64,000 bases of DNA, taken from positions 881,389-945,388 of the forward strand of contig QEOQ01000256.1 in assembly GCA_010279815.1 (NCBI GenBank). The letters are read 5' to 3'. Source of the stretch: Brachionus plicatilis (lineage: Eukaryota; Rotifera; Eurotatoria; Ploima; Brachionidae). Positions 11,090 through 23,300 of the stretch are shown here, in pieces (within the stretch, counting starts at the first letter, position 1; each line of letters begins with the position of its first letter). The notes under the pieces are model-generated. The model ran no database searches and was not told where the DNA came from. It saw only the letters and a program-made list of their open reading frames with translations. Position numbers and translations under genes: made by a program.

Positions 11090-11965
11090 CAGAAGGTGAA
11101 TTGAAGTTTGAGATCAAGATCAAAAGATCAGAATATAACAGAGAAAAACTTTTTTTTCCAAAGCAATTACTTAACATATTATGTCAAGTTTATTTTCATA
11201 GATAAAATTTTAAATATCCCTTTTTATTGAACTATAATAGGTTAAAATAATTTTATTGATTTTAATAAGAAATTTTAAGAGAAAAAAAAATTAATAATTA
11301 AATTAATTTTTTGAAATTTATGATTTGTTTGAGTGAAAAAATAAAAATATTTTAGTTTGAATGAATGAATATAAAAGTAAAAGATGAATTTGAATTTCTC
11401 AATTAACTTAACCAGAATTATTTGGCATTGTGAATTTTGGAACAAGGAACAAAAACAAAAATTTTATAATGATATAACTTTTTTACTATAAATCCAAAAA
11501 TATTTTTGCAAAATATTTCAGCTGATACAAACTTTGTACCACCCAAATTAAGTCTCGCAAAAACTCTGCGAGTCTGCAAAACACTAAATGTAATTATATA
11601 ATAATTAAAATTAAATTGCAGAGTTATTGCAGAGACTAAATTTTGGGTGGTACTAAGTTTTTTTAAACTGATGCATTTTGCAGAACAATTTTTAGACTCG
11701 TGTTTAAAAATTTATTTCATTTTAAAATTTTTGTTTTTGGTCTTGGTTTCAAAATTTACAATCCCGAATTTTTTTAATTATTGATTGATTTTGTTAAATA
11801 AATTAGAGGCTTTTGATGTTAATTTGTTAATGAACCATTATTAGAAATAACATGTCTACTAATGTTTAGTATTTATTTATTAAAAATTATCAAAATCATT
11901 AGATTAATAACGTTTTAAATTTTAAAATTTGATTTTAAACTTCAATTTTCCTTACAGAAAAGATT
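11090..11965 (+). repeat. Dispersed repeat, copy A (interrupted by a nested MITE)
   Basis: This segment matches, in opposite orientation and with scattered substitutions, the segment at about 26815-27380. Shared landmarks are GATCAAGATCAAAAGATCA, CCAAAGCAATTACTT, ATGTCAAGTTTATTTT and AAATAAATTAGAG. Copy A differs by a 342-bp insertion at 11424-11765. No intact coding frame is seen in either copy, so the family is unknown. Confidence 0.65.
11424..11765. mobile_element. Nested foldback MITE inside repeat copy A
   Basis: Its ends are imperfect inverted repeats, GGCATTGTGAATTTTGG at the left and GGGATTGTAAATTTTG read inward from the right. The arms continue inward through matching blocks (ACAAAAACAAAAATTTTA; GTACCACCCAAATT at 11530 against its inverse near 11648). 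The related repeat at 26815-27380 lacks this block, which gives an approximate empty site. The flanks (GAATTATTT and GAATTTTTT) suggest an imperfect target duplication of about 8-9 bp, so hAT-like is possible but not proven. Confidence 0.6.
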
Positions 11966-12081
11966 AAAAAAAACATGTTATGGAAGTAAACTTAAAAATA
12001 AATTTATTTAGATTAGAATAGTTTTTCAATTAAATTAATTTATAAATGTTTTATCAATTAACTCATCTAAAAAGTAAATTT
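11966..12081. other. Short intergenic spacer
   Basis: AT-rich; would hold the 3' end of the WD40 gene. Nothing else seen. Confidence 0.3.
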
Positions 12082-12958
12082 TTATTCGAATAAACATTTA
12101 TTCCAAATTATTATTTTTCCATCATTGTAACCATTAGCTATGTCACCATTAGGTAGCAGAGCAAATCTTTGAGAAAGCTTTGTTTTGTTTCCAAACGATT
12201 TGATTAGACTAAAATCATTTGAATTCCAAATTTTATTTGTTCCATCCCAAAGGCCAGTAATAACATTGCCATTTAACAAAACTAAAAGAGAATAAACCCC
12301 CGAATCGACTCGGATTGAGTGTTTAATTGAAAAATTATTTTTATCCCAGACTAAAATTAAACCATCTCTATCACAACTAATCAGATCATCATTTTTTAAT
12401 AGAGCCAAAGAGTCAACTTTACCAGAATGATCTATTAGTGTTCGAATTACAGAAAAATCATCTTTATTCCAAATAATTATTGTTTTGTCGTCAGAACAGC
12501 TTGCTAAATCACCATTTTTAAGCTCCAATAAACAATTTACATGATCTAAGTGCTTTTCTAAAGTTTTTATCAAACCAAATGTAGTTGGATTCCAGATTTT
12601 AATTAATTTATCTTGGGAGCTACTTACTAAATATTTATTATTCCATTTAATTAAAAATTCTACTCCACCGCCATGAGCAGCCCATTTGTACTGAACATCC
12701 CAATTTGAAGTATTCCATATAAGAATTTCTCCGCTTAATGAACCACTTGCGAAAGTACTATTAGTTAATTCCAACAAACTCCAAAATCCATAAGTATAGG
12801 ATAATTTTCTTTTTAGACTATAAGAAGAGGTTTCCCAAACGTGAAGAGTACCATCTGCAGAGGCTGTGACCAAATCAGCATTTGAGAGTACTATTAGTGA
12901 ATTTATTTCTTTTTTTTGATTGTTCAAGAGCTTAACAATTGAATTAAATTTTTTGCAT
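12082..12958 (-). CDS. WD40-repeat (seven-blade propeller) protein, 3' exon
   Basis: The frame contains seven WD40 repeats of about 40 residues, each ending in (I/V)W(N/D/E) (VWET, IWNT, IWNP, IWNK, VWDK, IWNS, IWNK), enough for one full beta-propeller. The pattern 'L-x-N-G-(D/N)-(L/V/I)-x-(S/T/N)' recurs in every blade, so the repeats are more alike than in conserved housekeeping WD40 proteins. There is no in-frame ATG at the beginning. The open frame runs back through CKKFNSIVKLL to an acceptor (CTTTTAG|A at 12959), so at least one 5' exon is missing and I could not locate it. Propellers of this kind bind other proteins; the partner and the overall protein family are unknown. Confidence 0.75.
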
Positions 12959-12964
12959 CTAAAA

Positions 12965-13640
12965 GATAAGTTTTAAATAATCTTTGATGAATTTAAATTT
13001 TTTTGGCAACAGATTTTTAATTAAAGGTACCGAATATTAATATCTATATTTTTGCATAGTTTGAATGAGTTATAAAAAGTACTAAAGTTCTATCCACCTT
13101 CCTATTATCTACTTTTCTATATCAATAGAAAAATATTTTGTTCTTTTATAAACTTTATTAAATCTTTAAGTTGTGAGTCTGAGACGCAGTCTCGGTTTAG
13201 ATTTTTTGTTAAATGGTAAAGAATTTAATAAAATAATAAATTAAAGAAAAAAATTTAAAATGAAGTTCTCAAGATTTTTTCTTTTTAAATAAAATACACA
13301 AAAGTATAGTAGACTTTCCAAGGAGCTCTGAAACGAAAAGAATAAAAATTATCTTTGGTAAAAAAAATAAGGTTCTTTGTGAGTAACTCGAGATGACGAC
13401 TTTGTCACCCTACAGCTAAATAGCAAAAAAGTAATTTGAAAATAAAAAATCAATTTCTAATTAATAAAAACGAGAATCTTTATTCCTTTAAAACCATAAT
13501 TTTTAAATTAGGTTATCTTAATAGTTTTTCAATTAATTTATAGAATTTTTTGTTTAATCCTAATATAAAAGGATTCAAATTGAAAAATAAACAAAAATAA
13601 ATGAAATCACCTAAATAATAATAATAACAATAGTAATAGT
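12965..13640. other. Upstream of the WD40 exon, no exon recognised
   Basis: The 5' exon(s) of the WD40 gene should be on the minus strand here or beyond, but I could not identify one with confidence. Sequence is AT-rich with no other features. Confidence 0.3.
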
Positions 13641-13649
13641 AGTAAAAAT

Positions 13650-13870
13650 TTTTTTTCCCTATTCTATTCTAGCGGATAACAGGGGAGGCTTTCGCAATTA
13701 ATACCCTATCGAGCCTTGTCCCCTTTTTTAATGAAAAGGGTTAAAACATGAGTCAGGTAATGCATAGATATTTTTAAGATTTTTTCTCCCTTAACCGGAT
13801 TCGAGACTTCTAACCTCTGCCTATATGGCAAACACATAAATCATTCGGCTAAAGTAAGACTTAAGATCGT
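13650..13870 (-). repeat. tRNA-derived SINE-like sequence
   Basis: On the minus strand an A-box-like TTAGCCGAATGATTTATG is followed about 35 nt later by a B-box-like GTCTCGAATCC. A GC-richer body follows (GGACAAGGCTCGATAGGG, GCCTCCCCTGTTATCCGC) that is unlike the surrounding AT-rich DNA. A tRNA-like promoter followed by an unrelated body is the layout of a SINE. It has no proper cloverleaf, so it is not a working tRNA gene. I saw no second copy in the window. Confidence 0.4.
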
Positions 13871-14277
13871 CGAGGTGCTAAAGATCTATCGAATTCTATT
13901 AAATAAAATAAACAATGAAGGTTTTAACTCTTTTAATAAATTTAAAAACAAAATCATAATATCTAAATTTTTAAATTATTTCATTTCACAAATAAACTTA
14001 GGAATAGCAAAGAAATTTTTTAGAAGTTTTTAGTTTTTTTGATATTTGGTCATCATTAACCGAAAAATGTCTGGTCGTTATGTAATTTAATAAACCTAAA
14101 AGAAGGATTTTAGAGACAATTTACTTAATCATCTGCTTAATCTATTCAAAATGAATATAATATTTTCTTATATTTTTAGATGACATCTTTTGAATACCTA
14201 TAAATATTAACAAATTATTCTATTGATAAAATATCTCATTAGAAAAATCCGATACCAAACAAGTAATTAAATAAACT

Positions 14278-15081
14278 TTACGATTTTAATGAAGTTGTAA
14301 CAGGGAAAGATTGTGTAGTAGATGAAACTGATGTTGTTGGTATAGCTTTGGTCTTAAGTGTAGTAGATGAAACTGATGTTGTTGGTATAGCTTTGGTCTT
14401 AAGTGTAGTAGATGAAACTGATGTTGTTGGTATAGCTTTGGTCTTAAGTGTAGTAGATGAAACTGATGTTGTTGGTTTAGCTTTGGTAGATGAATTTATT
14501 GCAAATTTTGTTGTCGTTTGTGCCAAAGTTTTATTTGAGTTATTACTAAATTTAAATTTGTTAAGTCATAATTAAAATTTAAAATTGATTTATAATTCAA
14601 GCTGATGTTTAATTGATAGCAGATATTTAAAGCTTTGATATTAAATTTCATTTTAATTTAATTTTCTATCCTTTTCAAAAATATAAAGATTGAATACTAA
14701 CTTTGAATTTTTGCATCTACAAACTGGTTTGTTTTTGAATCTTTGGCAAGTTCCAGTGACGTAATACATACCTCTGCAAAATAAATGGCATGCTTTTGAG
14801 TGAAAACCTCTCGATTTGTCACAAATAAGATATTTTTTGCCATCAATTATCTCAAGTTTGTCATCCTGGTAAATATCATTGATGCAATATGAACATTCTG
14901 GTCTTATACTTGTCAAACATTCGGTACATTGAGGAATACCATAGCAGTTAAAGCAAAAATTAAAATGGCTCGAACAAGACAAACATGAGACAAGCCAGTG
15001 TTTATTTTGAATCGTTGATTGATTTTTATCGATTTCGTTAGCAATCATGAACAATATAATTAAATCCTTTACTAACTTCAT
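14278..15081 (-). CDS. Secreted Cys-rich protein with Ser/Thr-rich 15-residue repeat tail (two exons)
   Basis: Exon 1 is 15081-14702 and exon 2 is 14545-14278; together they give 648 nt, 215 codons plus stop, with frame preserved across the junction (AA|GTTAGT ... TTTAG|T). Exon 1 starts with a hydrophobic signal peptide (about residues 1-19) and then carries about 17 cysteines in CxxC-type spacing (CLSC, CFNC, CTEC, CSYC, CRCKN), suggesting a disulphide-rich extracellular module I cannot name. Exon 2 encodes four copies of a 15-residue unit (KAIPTTSVSSTTLKT) that is Ser/Thr/Pro-rich and likely O-glycosylated, as in mucins. No transmembrane segment is seen, so the protein is probably secreted. 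The exon junction is inferred from frame and splice signals. Confidence 0.6.
14315..14489. repeat. 45-bp tandem repeat, about 3.9 copies
   Basis: Units start at 14315, 14360, 14405 and 14450 (GTAGTAGATGAAACTGATGT...). The copies are nearly identical; the last differs by a single base in GGTATAG/GGTTTAG and is cut short. It encodes the Ser/Thr-rich tail of the overlapping secreted protein on the minus strand. Near-identity means recent expansion or gene conversion. Confidence 0.95.
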
Positions 15082-16579
15082 CTTTAAGACACAAATATTT
15101 CTTCAATTAATTTTTATTGACAAGTTTAAAGCTTTATATATTTCATTTTTTTAAATAACATTAACTTTATTTAAATTTTGAGATTATATCCAATAGAGTC
15201 ATAATAAAATAAATCCCACACATCGGCATATTTTAAAGACATATCCAATTTATTAATATCAAACTTTTCGGTAAATATCATTAATAGCTCACTTGTATTA
15301 AATCTTTTGATATTTAGCAGAAAATTTAAGCAATTTTTCTTGACATTTTAAAATTCAAACTAAAAAATTTTTAAATAAATTAGTAATTTACAATAAACAG
15401 GTCCATTATCCAGATCTAGATTTACAGTAGTGATATCACACACAAGGTATTCTTTAATTTTTTGTAAATTTACATAAAAATTTCGAAATTTATGTAAATT
15501 AACTTTTAAATTCTGATTTAAAAATAATCAAGTTTGCCCCTTGATTACGAAAAATTACATAGAATTTGGGCTTCATAAAATTTTTTTGACTAAAATCTCA
15601 AATGATCAGTTAAAATAGACAAATCATAATCAATTTTGAATTTTTTCCAAGTTAAAATTTAATAATTTTTTTAAACATAAATTTCTGAATAATTTGAATA
15701 AAATTTAAAAAAATTTAAAACTTTTTTATCATTGCTATCATTTAACTTATTATTCTTGTTCTACATGTGCACTTTTTTCTGGTTTTCAGAGCTCAGAATT
15801 AAGACCTAATAAAAGCTCCTTAATTAGGATGAAATATCAGTCTTCAAAAAAATTTTTTATTTCTTTTCTGGTGACTTATTATTAATGATTCTCTTAACTA
15901 TTTCTTTTATAGTTCTCAGAAAAACATTAAATTTTTATGTAAAAACATTATGGGAAGCTTTAAATTGATTAACATTTACAAAATTCCCAATATACATTCC
16001 AATATATAATTTGGGGATTCCAATATAATATATTCTACTATAGAAAAAATCTTAAAAATAATTTATAAAAAAATACATAAATGCGCATTCTAGAATTAAA
16101 AATTTAAAAAAAGTCAATTATTCTATTCTTTTCGTACCAGTCTTTTGCCTTTGGTTTTCTATCGCGCTTTTTTTCGAAATCAATATTTTTAAGGCTAAAA
16201 CAGATTTGTACCAGTTTAGTTTTAACTGCGACCGGCAACAATATATTTGGAAAAATTTCCAAATAATTTCTACTTTTATCAAATTTTTCAAAAATTATTA
16301 AGTAATTTTTACATGTACAGGCGCTAAATTGCCATTTAGCCTTATTTAGCTCAACCCTCTTTATACATCTATTGAGTAGATCAAATTGATCAAAATCATA
16401 TTTAAAAATCTTTTTAACTTTCGAATATTATAGCCCTTGAATTATAATAAGTTGTAATAAAAAGACTTTTATAAAAATTTAATTTGTTGCTAAATGTTTT
16501 TGAAAATGAAAATGTTGATTGTTTTTTTTAATCGTGTTACCTAATCTTTAATCAAAAATATTAGTTTATTTCGGGAATA
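15082..16579. other. Intergenic, AT-rich
   Basis: About 1.5 kb without a recognisable exon, RNA gene or repeat boundary. Confidence 0.4.
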
Positions 16580-17185
16580 TTATTTCAACACAATTCGATT
16601 TCTTCTCAGCACAAAAAATTATATTAAAAAAAAAAAACATTTAACACAAAAAAATTGTGTTTGAAAATAATTCTTAAAGGAATTTTTTTTTCAACACAAA
16701 AATATTTATAAAAAAATTAATTTTTTTTTAATTTTAAATTTTATTTAATGATATTTATAAGTGGCAGTTAGGAAAATAAGGTAAATTTCGAAGCTTAAAG
16801 AAAAGAAATTAAAAAAATTAGTCTCTAGAAAACCATTTTCCCGCATTTTTTGCTCTACCTCTTTTAGGTTTATTTACAAATTGGTCCTTTTATTAAAAAA
16901 AATTCTTTTAATGCCAATAAATGTGCACAATATTTTAATTTAGTGAAAAACTTGCAAGAACATTTCTTACTGTTAAGCTCGACTTTATAACAGTTTTAAT
17001 AAATTTTTTTTAAATTTTCTCATCAAGCCATTAATTTTTGTGTTGAATGCATTAATTTTATTATTAATTTTTGTGCTAAAAGTATTTTTTTCAAATTTTA
17101 ATTTTTGTGTTGAGAAGAAATCATTTTGTGCTGATCCTTTTGAAATTGTGTTGAATGGTTATTTTTTTGTGTTGAAAAGGTAGAC
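16580..17185. repeat. Foldback repeat with AACACAAAA-type arms
   Basis: Left arm words (TTCAACACAATT, TTCTCAGCACAAAA, TTTAACACAAAAA) reappear inverted at the right (TTTTTGTGTTGAGAAG, TTTTGTGCTGATCC, AATTGTGTTGAATGG, TTTTTGTGTTGAAAAG). The arms are about 150-200 bp and imperfect. It is probably a MITE relic and lies immediately upstream of the NCKAP1 start codon, so it may overlap that promoter. Confidence 0.5.
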
Positions 17186-17398
17186 CCGTTTATTTCCTGG
17201 CCTTTGGCTTAATATTTTTCATGATAATACTCATCTGGAATTAAAACTGTAAAATTTAAACAAATGTTAAGTTAGAAATGAAATTCTGTCTAAATTTTTA
17301 GTTTGTAAAAATTAATCATTTAGAAAGTTGAAGCCGTTCATTAACAACGATAAAAACTGACATTAATAATCATTAAACAGATAAAAATATTTTTTAAA

Positions 17399-20300
17399 AT
17401 GATGCTAAACCATAGTATCGTATCAAGTCAGCAAAAAATAGCCGAAAAGCTGACAATTTTAAATGACCGAGGAATTGGAATGCTCACCCGGATATCAAAT
17501 ATAAAAAAGGCCTGTGTAGATAAAGATCCTGCGTCCAAACCAGCATTTCTTTTGGAAAAAGGTCTAGAGCAAACATTTAAGCAGATAGTGAAACGCTTTC
17601 CAAATTTTGAAAAAGGCTCACTAGTCAGTAAAATAGTTACACTTTTAAAATACCTCACTCATAAACATATTCTTTTTAGAATCAATATAATAATCTGGGA
17701 CAATTTAAAAATGACATTCTAAAATCTCTTTCGCTCTATTACCACACTTTTGTTGATTTGCTTGATTTTAAAGATCATGTTAATGACTTATTGACAACTA
17801 TTGATGCCTGTCAAATTCATTTTGATATTGTAAAATTTTTCTTTAGAACAAAAAATTTAAATTTTAACTTTAAAATTTTAAGTCAATAAACTACGATTTG
17901 TCCAAGAATTACTTAGATTTGATAACCACATATGTGTCTCTGATGATTCTGCTATCTAAAGTCGATGATAGAAAGACTGTACTAGGTTTGTACACAATAG
18001 CTCATGAGATGATAAATGGACAAGGGTACTCAAAGTTTGTCTTAATAATTTAAGCTAAAAATTTACAATCTAGAGATCCGAGCTTTCCAAGATTGGGTCA
18101 AATGATAGTTGATTACGAGATGCCTATGAAAAAACTGGCCGAAGATTTTGTGCCTCACTCTAAACTCATTTATGAATGTTTACAGTCATTGGTTCCAATA
18201 TACAAGCAAAAAAATGTAACTGCTGAAGAAATGAGACGTAATTTAATGCTCAACTTGTCTGCTTGTCCGAATCTAATGCTACAGCCTCCTTTTACAGACA
18301 CGGTAGATTAATTTTTTAAAGCTTTTTTTTTCAAATTAAAATTCCTTTTCTTTTAGATTAACTGCGATATTTTATCATTCGATCAAATAGAAAGATGGGT
18401 TGTTTGTAAGTATTTATTTAACAAAAAAAATTAAATTTGATTTAAAACTTGAAAATTTTATACAAACAATTTAAATTAATATATATTAATTTAATATTTT
18501 AAAAGAAAAAATTTTCTTTCAGAAGTTAAATATTAGTGGATTTTGCAGCTAAAATTTAAAATTTTTTTGTTATTCCTTTTAATGTTATCTATTGATAATA
18601 ATTAGAAGATGAAAAAATATTTTACACTAAAATAACATTAAAATTTTAATTTTAATCAAAAAAAAAGTTGAATCAATTTATCCATTAATCTTAAAAATTT
18701 AAGATACATATTCATTTTTTTCTTTGTCAGAAAATAGCTAAATAAAGAAAAAATAATTTATTTGATTAAAAAATATTAAATTATCATATATACAGTACTG
18801 ATTTGTACCAGTGGTTTTACCAAAATTTCCGCGAATTCACCAAAATTTACGAGTATTGCGGTAATTTTACGTAAAATCGCAAAAGTGAAAAACATTAAAT
18901 TTATCTTATTTAAAATTTTCCATTAATTTTGAAAAAAAACAAAAAAATTATAAAATTTTGGATTATTTTGGTCCTTTCGGTTTTTCTGAAATTTTACATA
19001 AAATCCTTCAAATTCTGTAGATTTACTGTTCTTCACTTTTACGTAATATTACCCCAATTTCCGTAAATTTACAAAAATTTTGGTAAAATCACTGGTACAA
19101 ATCAATACTGTATATTAATGTTTTGTGTTCTTCAAAAAATCTCCAAAAATGTGGTTATTTAAAATGTAAAAACTATAAAAATATTATGGAAAAACATTTG
19201 TTTAATTATTAATTTAAATTTTTAAAATTCTGTTTTAAGTTTGTTAAAATAGAATCCTTAGAGAGCTTATTTTTTTGAATTTGGTCACTCATTTTTTAAG
19301 CAAAATTTTTAATAAAAAACAAATTTTTGATACCGCTATTTTTAATAAGCATCCCTCTAATTTCATAAAAACTTATCTAAACTGAAAACTTTTACAACAG
19401 TGTGATAAGCTTATGGAACAGGTAAACAGCAGAGATTGTTGACTCTTAAACTGTAAATGAGTTTAAGAACAAGTTGAACTTAATCTGGAATCGCTAAGAG
19501 CAATATATTAGCAAATAGCTATCATAATGTGTATTCCAAATTCCATTTAGTTCCGAAAACCGGAATACATAAAAGCTTACGATAATTATTATTAAACTGG
19601 TAGAAAATTATCTGGATTAATTAAAAATACATCTAAATCACAATTTTATATTAATTAAAATTGATTATACTAAATTAGATAAAATTTTATAAAATTAAAA
19701 TAGTAAAAAATTTAAAAAAAAAACGGTTACAGATATAAATATTCTTAACAACTTGAAATAAGTAAATTAGTTTAGCAATAAACTCCGAATGTCACTGTCA
19801 GCATACTCAAAATGTAGTAAATTGTGCCCACTTTACAACATGCCAATGACTAAACGAAGATATTGTTTTGTTCTAGGTGCAAGTAAAAAAAATAATAATT
19901 TTTTTTTAATATTTTCAAGTTAAAATGTTTTTTTTTTAAAGATGTAATTTTATTAGAAAAGATTTTTTGTTTTTTTTTAACAGCAGAGTTGTACTAAAAT
20001 TAGGGGTGAAGAAAATTATGGGCTTTTTTTAATTTGACACTTGGCTGGGCCATGTTAAAATTGAACTTAAACCAGACTTGTTTTTAAGTCACAAGTCTTA
20101 AGTCAAATCAAGTCAATGACTTAAAAATTTTTTTTTTTTGTTGAGTCAAGTTAATGATTTAATAAATCCATATTTGATACCAATAAAGAAGTTGCTTCCA
20201 AATTCCTGGCTGTTAATCTTGACCTATGTGGTTTGTTAATGTAACCAGATTATGAAAAAATTCTTTCAACTGGTCCAATTGAAGCAGATATTGATAAAAA

Positions 20301-23300
20301 TTTTTGTGCAAGTCACAACTTTGACTTAAATTTTTGTTACTTAGACTTAAAACTGTGACTTATAAACAAGTCTGACTTAAACTAAACCATCTTAATCTAA
20401 TTTTATTTTTTAAAGTGGCAACTCCACTTTGTATCGGCTATATGCAGCATCAAGAATGTCTCGAAATGTTTCGAAGCGTTTTATTGAATGGTCATGTTCA
20501 TGTTCTTTACAGAGACGATACTATTCTCACTCATGAATTTTTGCTTAAATTTTTAGAACTTGTTAAAAAGTACATTATAAGATAATGTGTAAAAAAAAAT
20601 TCACTTGCTTATTTAAATTTTAGTTCTAGTGCGAAAAAACTCGCCGAAATAGTCAAAGACACTCAGCTCGCCTCATTTCAGAATGCGTAAATTCAAATTT
20701 TAAAATAAATCAAAAATTGTTAAAAAATTTAATTTTATTCAAGACGCTACATCCATAGAGAGAAACGTCAATTTTTGCGCTCAGCACTTAGAGAAATGTC
20801 GCTTTTGTTTACCGATCAGCCTGGTCTGCTTGGACCTAAAGCTTTGTATCTCTTTATGGGTCTATCAATGGCTCGCGATGAAATCCACTGGTTGCTTAGA
20901 CATCAGTACTTGCATTGGTTTGACCCTACCAAGCCAAATAAACTGACCAAAGGAATGGCCAAAGAAGACTGGATGGACAAATCTCTTCCAGAACTTCTTT
21001 TTCTAATTGAGGAATTAAGAAGTAAATTTAAAATTTTAATTAAAAAATTAAGATCAAAATTTTGTAAATTAGCTTTGGCTCGTAAATATTTTCAAGTGAT
21101 TGAGCGATATTATGTGGAATATCTAAGTGGTGCGGACTCGTGTTCACTGAATCTGCACATGGAACAAGTTTTGAATGTTCTTCCGGAAGATGAAGCTATT
21201 TTGCTAAGCTCATTCCACAGCACAGTGTCTGCTTTAAACGTAAAACAAATAGAAAATAATGAGTCCATTAACTTGAGACCATTGAGGCTCGATTGGTTTA
21301 GGTTCCAAACTTATACAAGTGTAATAAGGCCCACATTTTGTCTTACCAAAAGTTCGGCACTTGCCAAAACCATGAACACAATTTCGTTCCATTCAAAGCT
21401 TGTTGATTTCATTGATGAAGTTTTGTTTGAAACATCGGACCTTTCTTTGTTCTGCTTTTATCCGAATTTGTTCTTCGAAAATTTTCATATTTGCTTCGAA
21501 TATCCCTCTCAATTGAGGTACTCCATCGCTTTTCCACTCATGTGCTCCCATTTTATGTCATGCACCCATGAATTGTGTCCAGAAGAAGTATTTTTCCAAT
21601 TCAATTAATTTTTTGTTTTCATTTTCTTATTCCTCATTCAGAGACAATTTATTGGCCGCAAAAGCATTGATTTTGCAAGCAAGGTGATTGATGACATGGC
21701 CAGAGAGACTAAGGACATAATTGCACAAATTTGTGACAGGCATTGCGAGCTAAATTTGCAGCTTGAACCGATGCAATCGCTTCCATTTTTGCTCGACCAT
21801 TTGAAGAAAAAACATCGAAAAGACAACAAGAAGCAGAGTCAACAGCAGCAGAACAATTTGGTTAAACCAGGGAGCGAAAGTATGAGACTCAATAGGGAAG
21901 AAATGAACTTGTAGGTTTAATTTGAAATTTATTTTCCAAAAATCATTCTAGTTATTTTTGCTTTAGCTTGGATAAAATGAATATGGCTCTAGCTGAATGG
22001 TGTTTTGCTCTCAATTACACTCATTCAATAACTATTTGGGAATTCACTTTCTTCCCAAAAGAGTACTTGTACACCAAATTAGAAAGTCTTTTTAATAAGT
22101 GAGTAAAAATTCAAATAGTTTTTATTGTTGGCTTAATTAATATCAAAAATATAAAATTTCTTTTTTTTTTATCGAAAAAAATTTTTCAGGAATGATGTGA
22201 AAAAATAATTAAAAATTTTGCTAAATTCAAAAAATTTGGCAAAATGTAATTTATTGTACATTTTTAAATTTTTACATTTTTACATTTTTGAGAGAAATCT
22301 AAAAAATCAAAAAATCTAAAAAAATTTTCTTTCAAGAAAAGTAATAATAAATTCGCAATTGTTTAAAAAGGAGTTTTAGAAAAATTTAAATGTAAAAACC
22401 AAGGATAATTTTTTGAAAACCCTTTTAATTAATTGCGAATTTATTATTACTTTTCTTAATGAAAATTTTTTTTATTTTGAGAATTTTATTTTTCACTCAA
22501 AAATGTAAAAATGTACAATAAATTACATTTTGCCAAAAATTTAAGCTTTTGTTCGGAAGTTTTATTATTTACAATGAGATAAATAAAAATGTCTGATTTA
22601 TTTCTGAAAAATGTGGAGGATAATAAATTTAGTAAATAAATTGAAAAGTCAAAAAATTATTTAAGACTGGGGAATTTTATGAAATAAGAATTTAAAAATA
22701 TCAAGATGACCAGAAAATAATTTTAAAAATAAATTTATTTGTTAAATTCGGTAAATTTATCTTACCGTAAAACCTTTCAAACTACCCCATGGGCTTTATA
22801 AAAATGGACGGAGGACTAATAATTTGGATTTAATTTTTTTTCTTAAGATTTAAAAAGAACACAGATATTAAATTTTAAAAAATAAACTAAATTTTGTTCG
22901 ATTTAAATTAAAAGAAATAATTTTAAGTAAAAGTTATGAGAAAATATTACCGTTGATTTTAAATTACTTAGTTTACGCATTTAATTTTTTTATTTCACTT
23001 AATTTCTGTTAATGATATTTATTCAAAAAAAAGAAGTAGAATAACTAAATAAATGTTTATTTTATTCTTTAAGAACAAATATATTAGAAAAAATCAATTA
23101 AAAATATTTTAATTATTTTTAATCAAAAATAATAAATTTCATTTTCTTCCCTCACAATCTAACCGTATCAAACAACCTTTTGCTTAGCCTTGCGGCCTTC
23201 TTAGGTCTTTGGTTCAATAGCTATTGTTTTCGTTAATGGATTCGACTTAATTCTTTTCACTTTCTTCCAAAAGCATTTGTGGTGCTTCGATTGGAATTTC

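Noticed and set aside
14348..14575. Plus-strand frame with repeated VLSVVDETDVVGIAL
   Set aside because: Antisense reading of the 45-bp repeat. The minus-strand frame joins in phase with a signal-peptide exon, so that strand is preferred.
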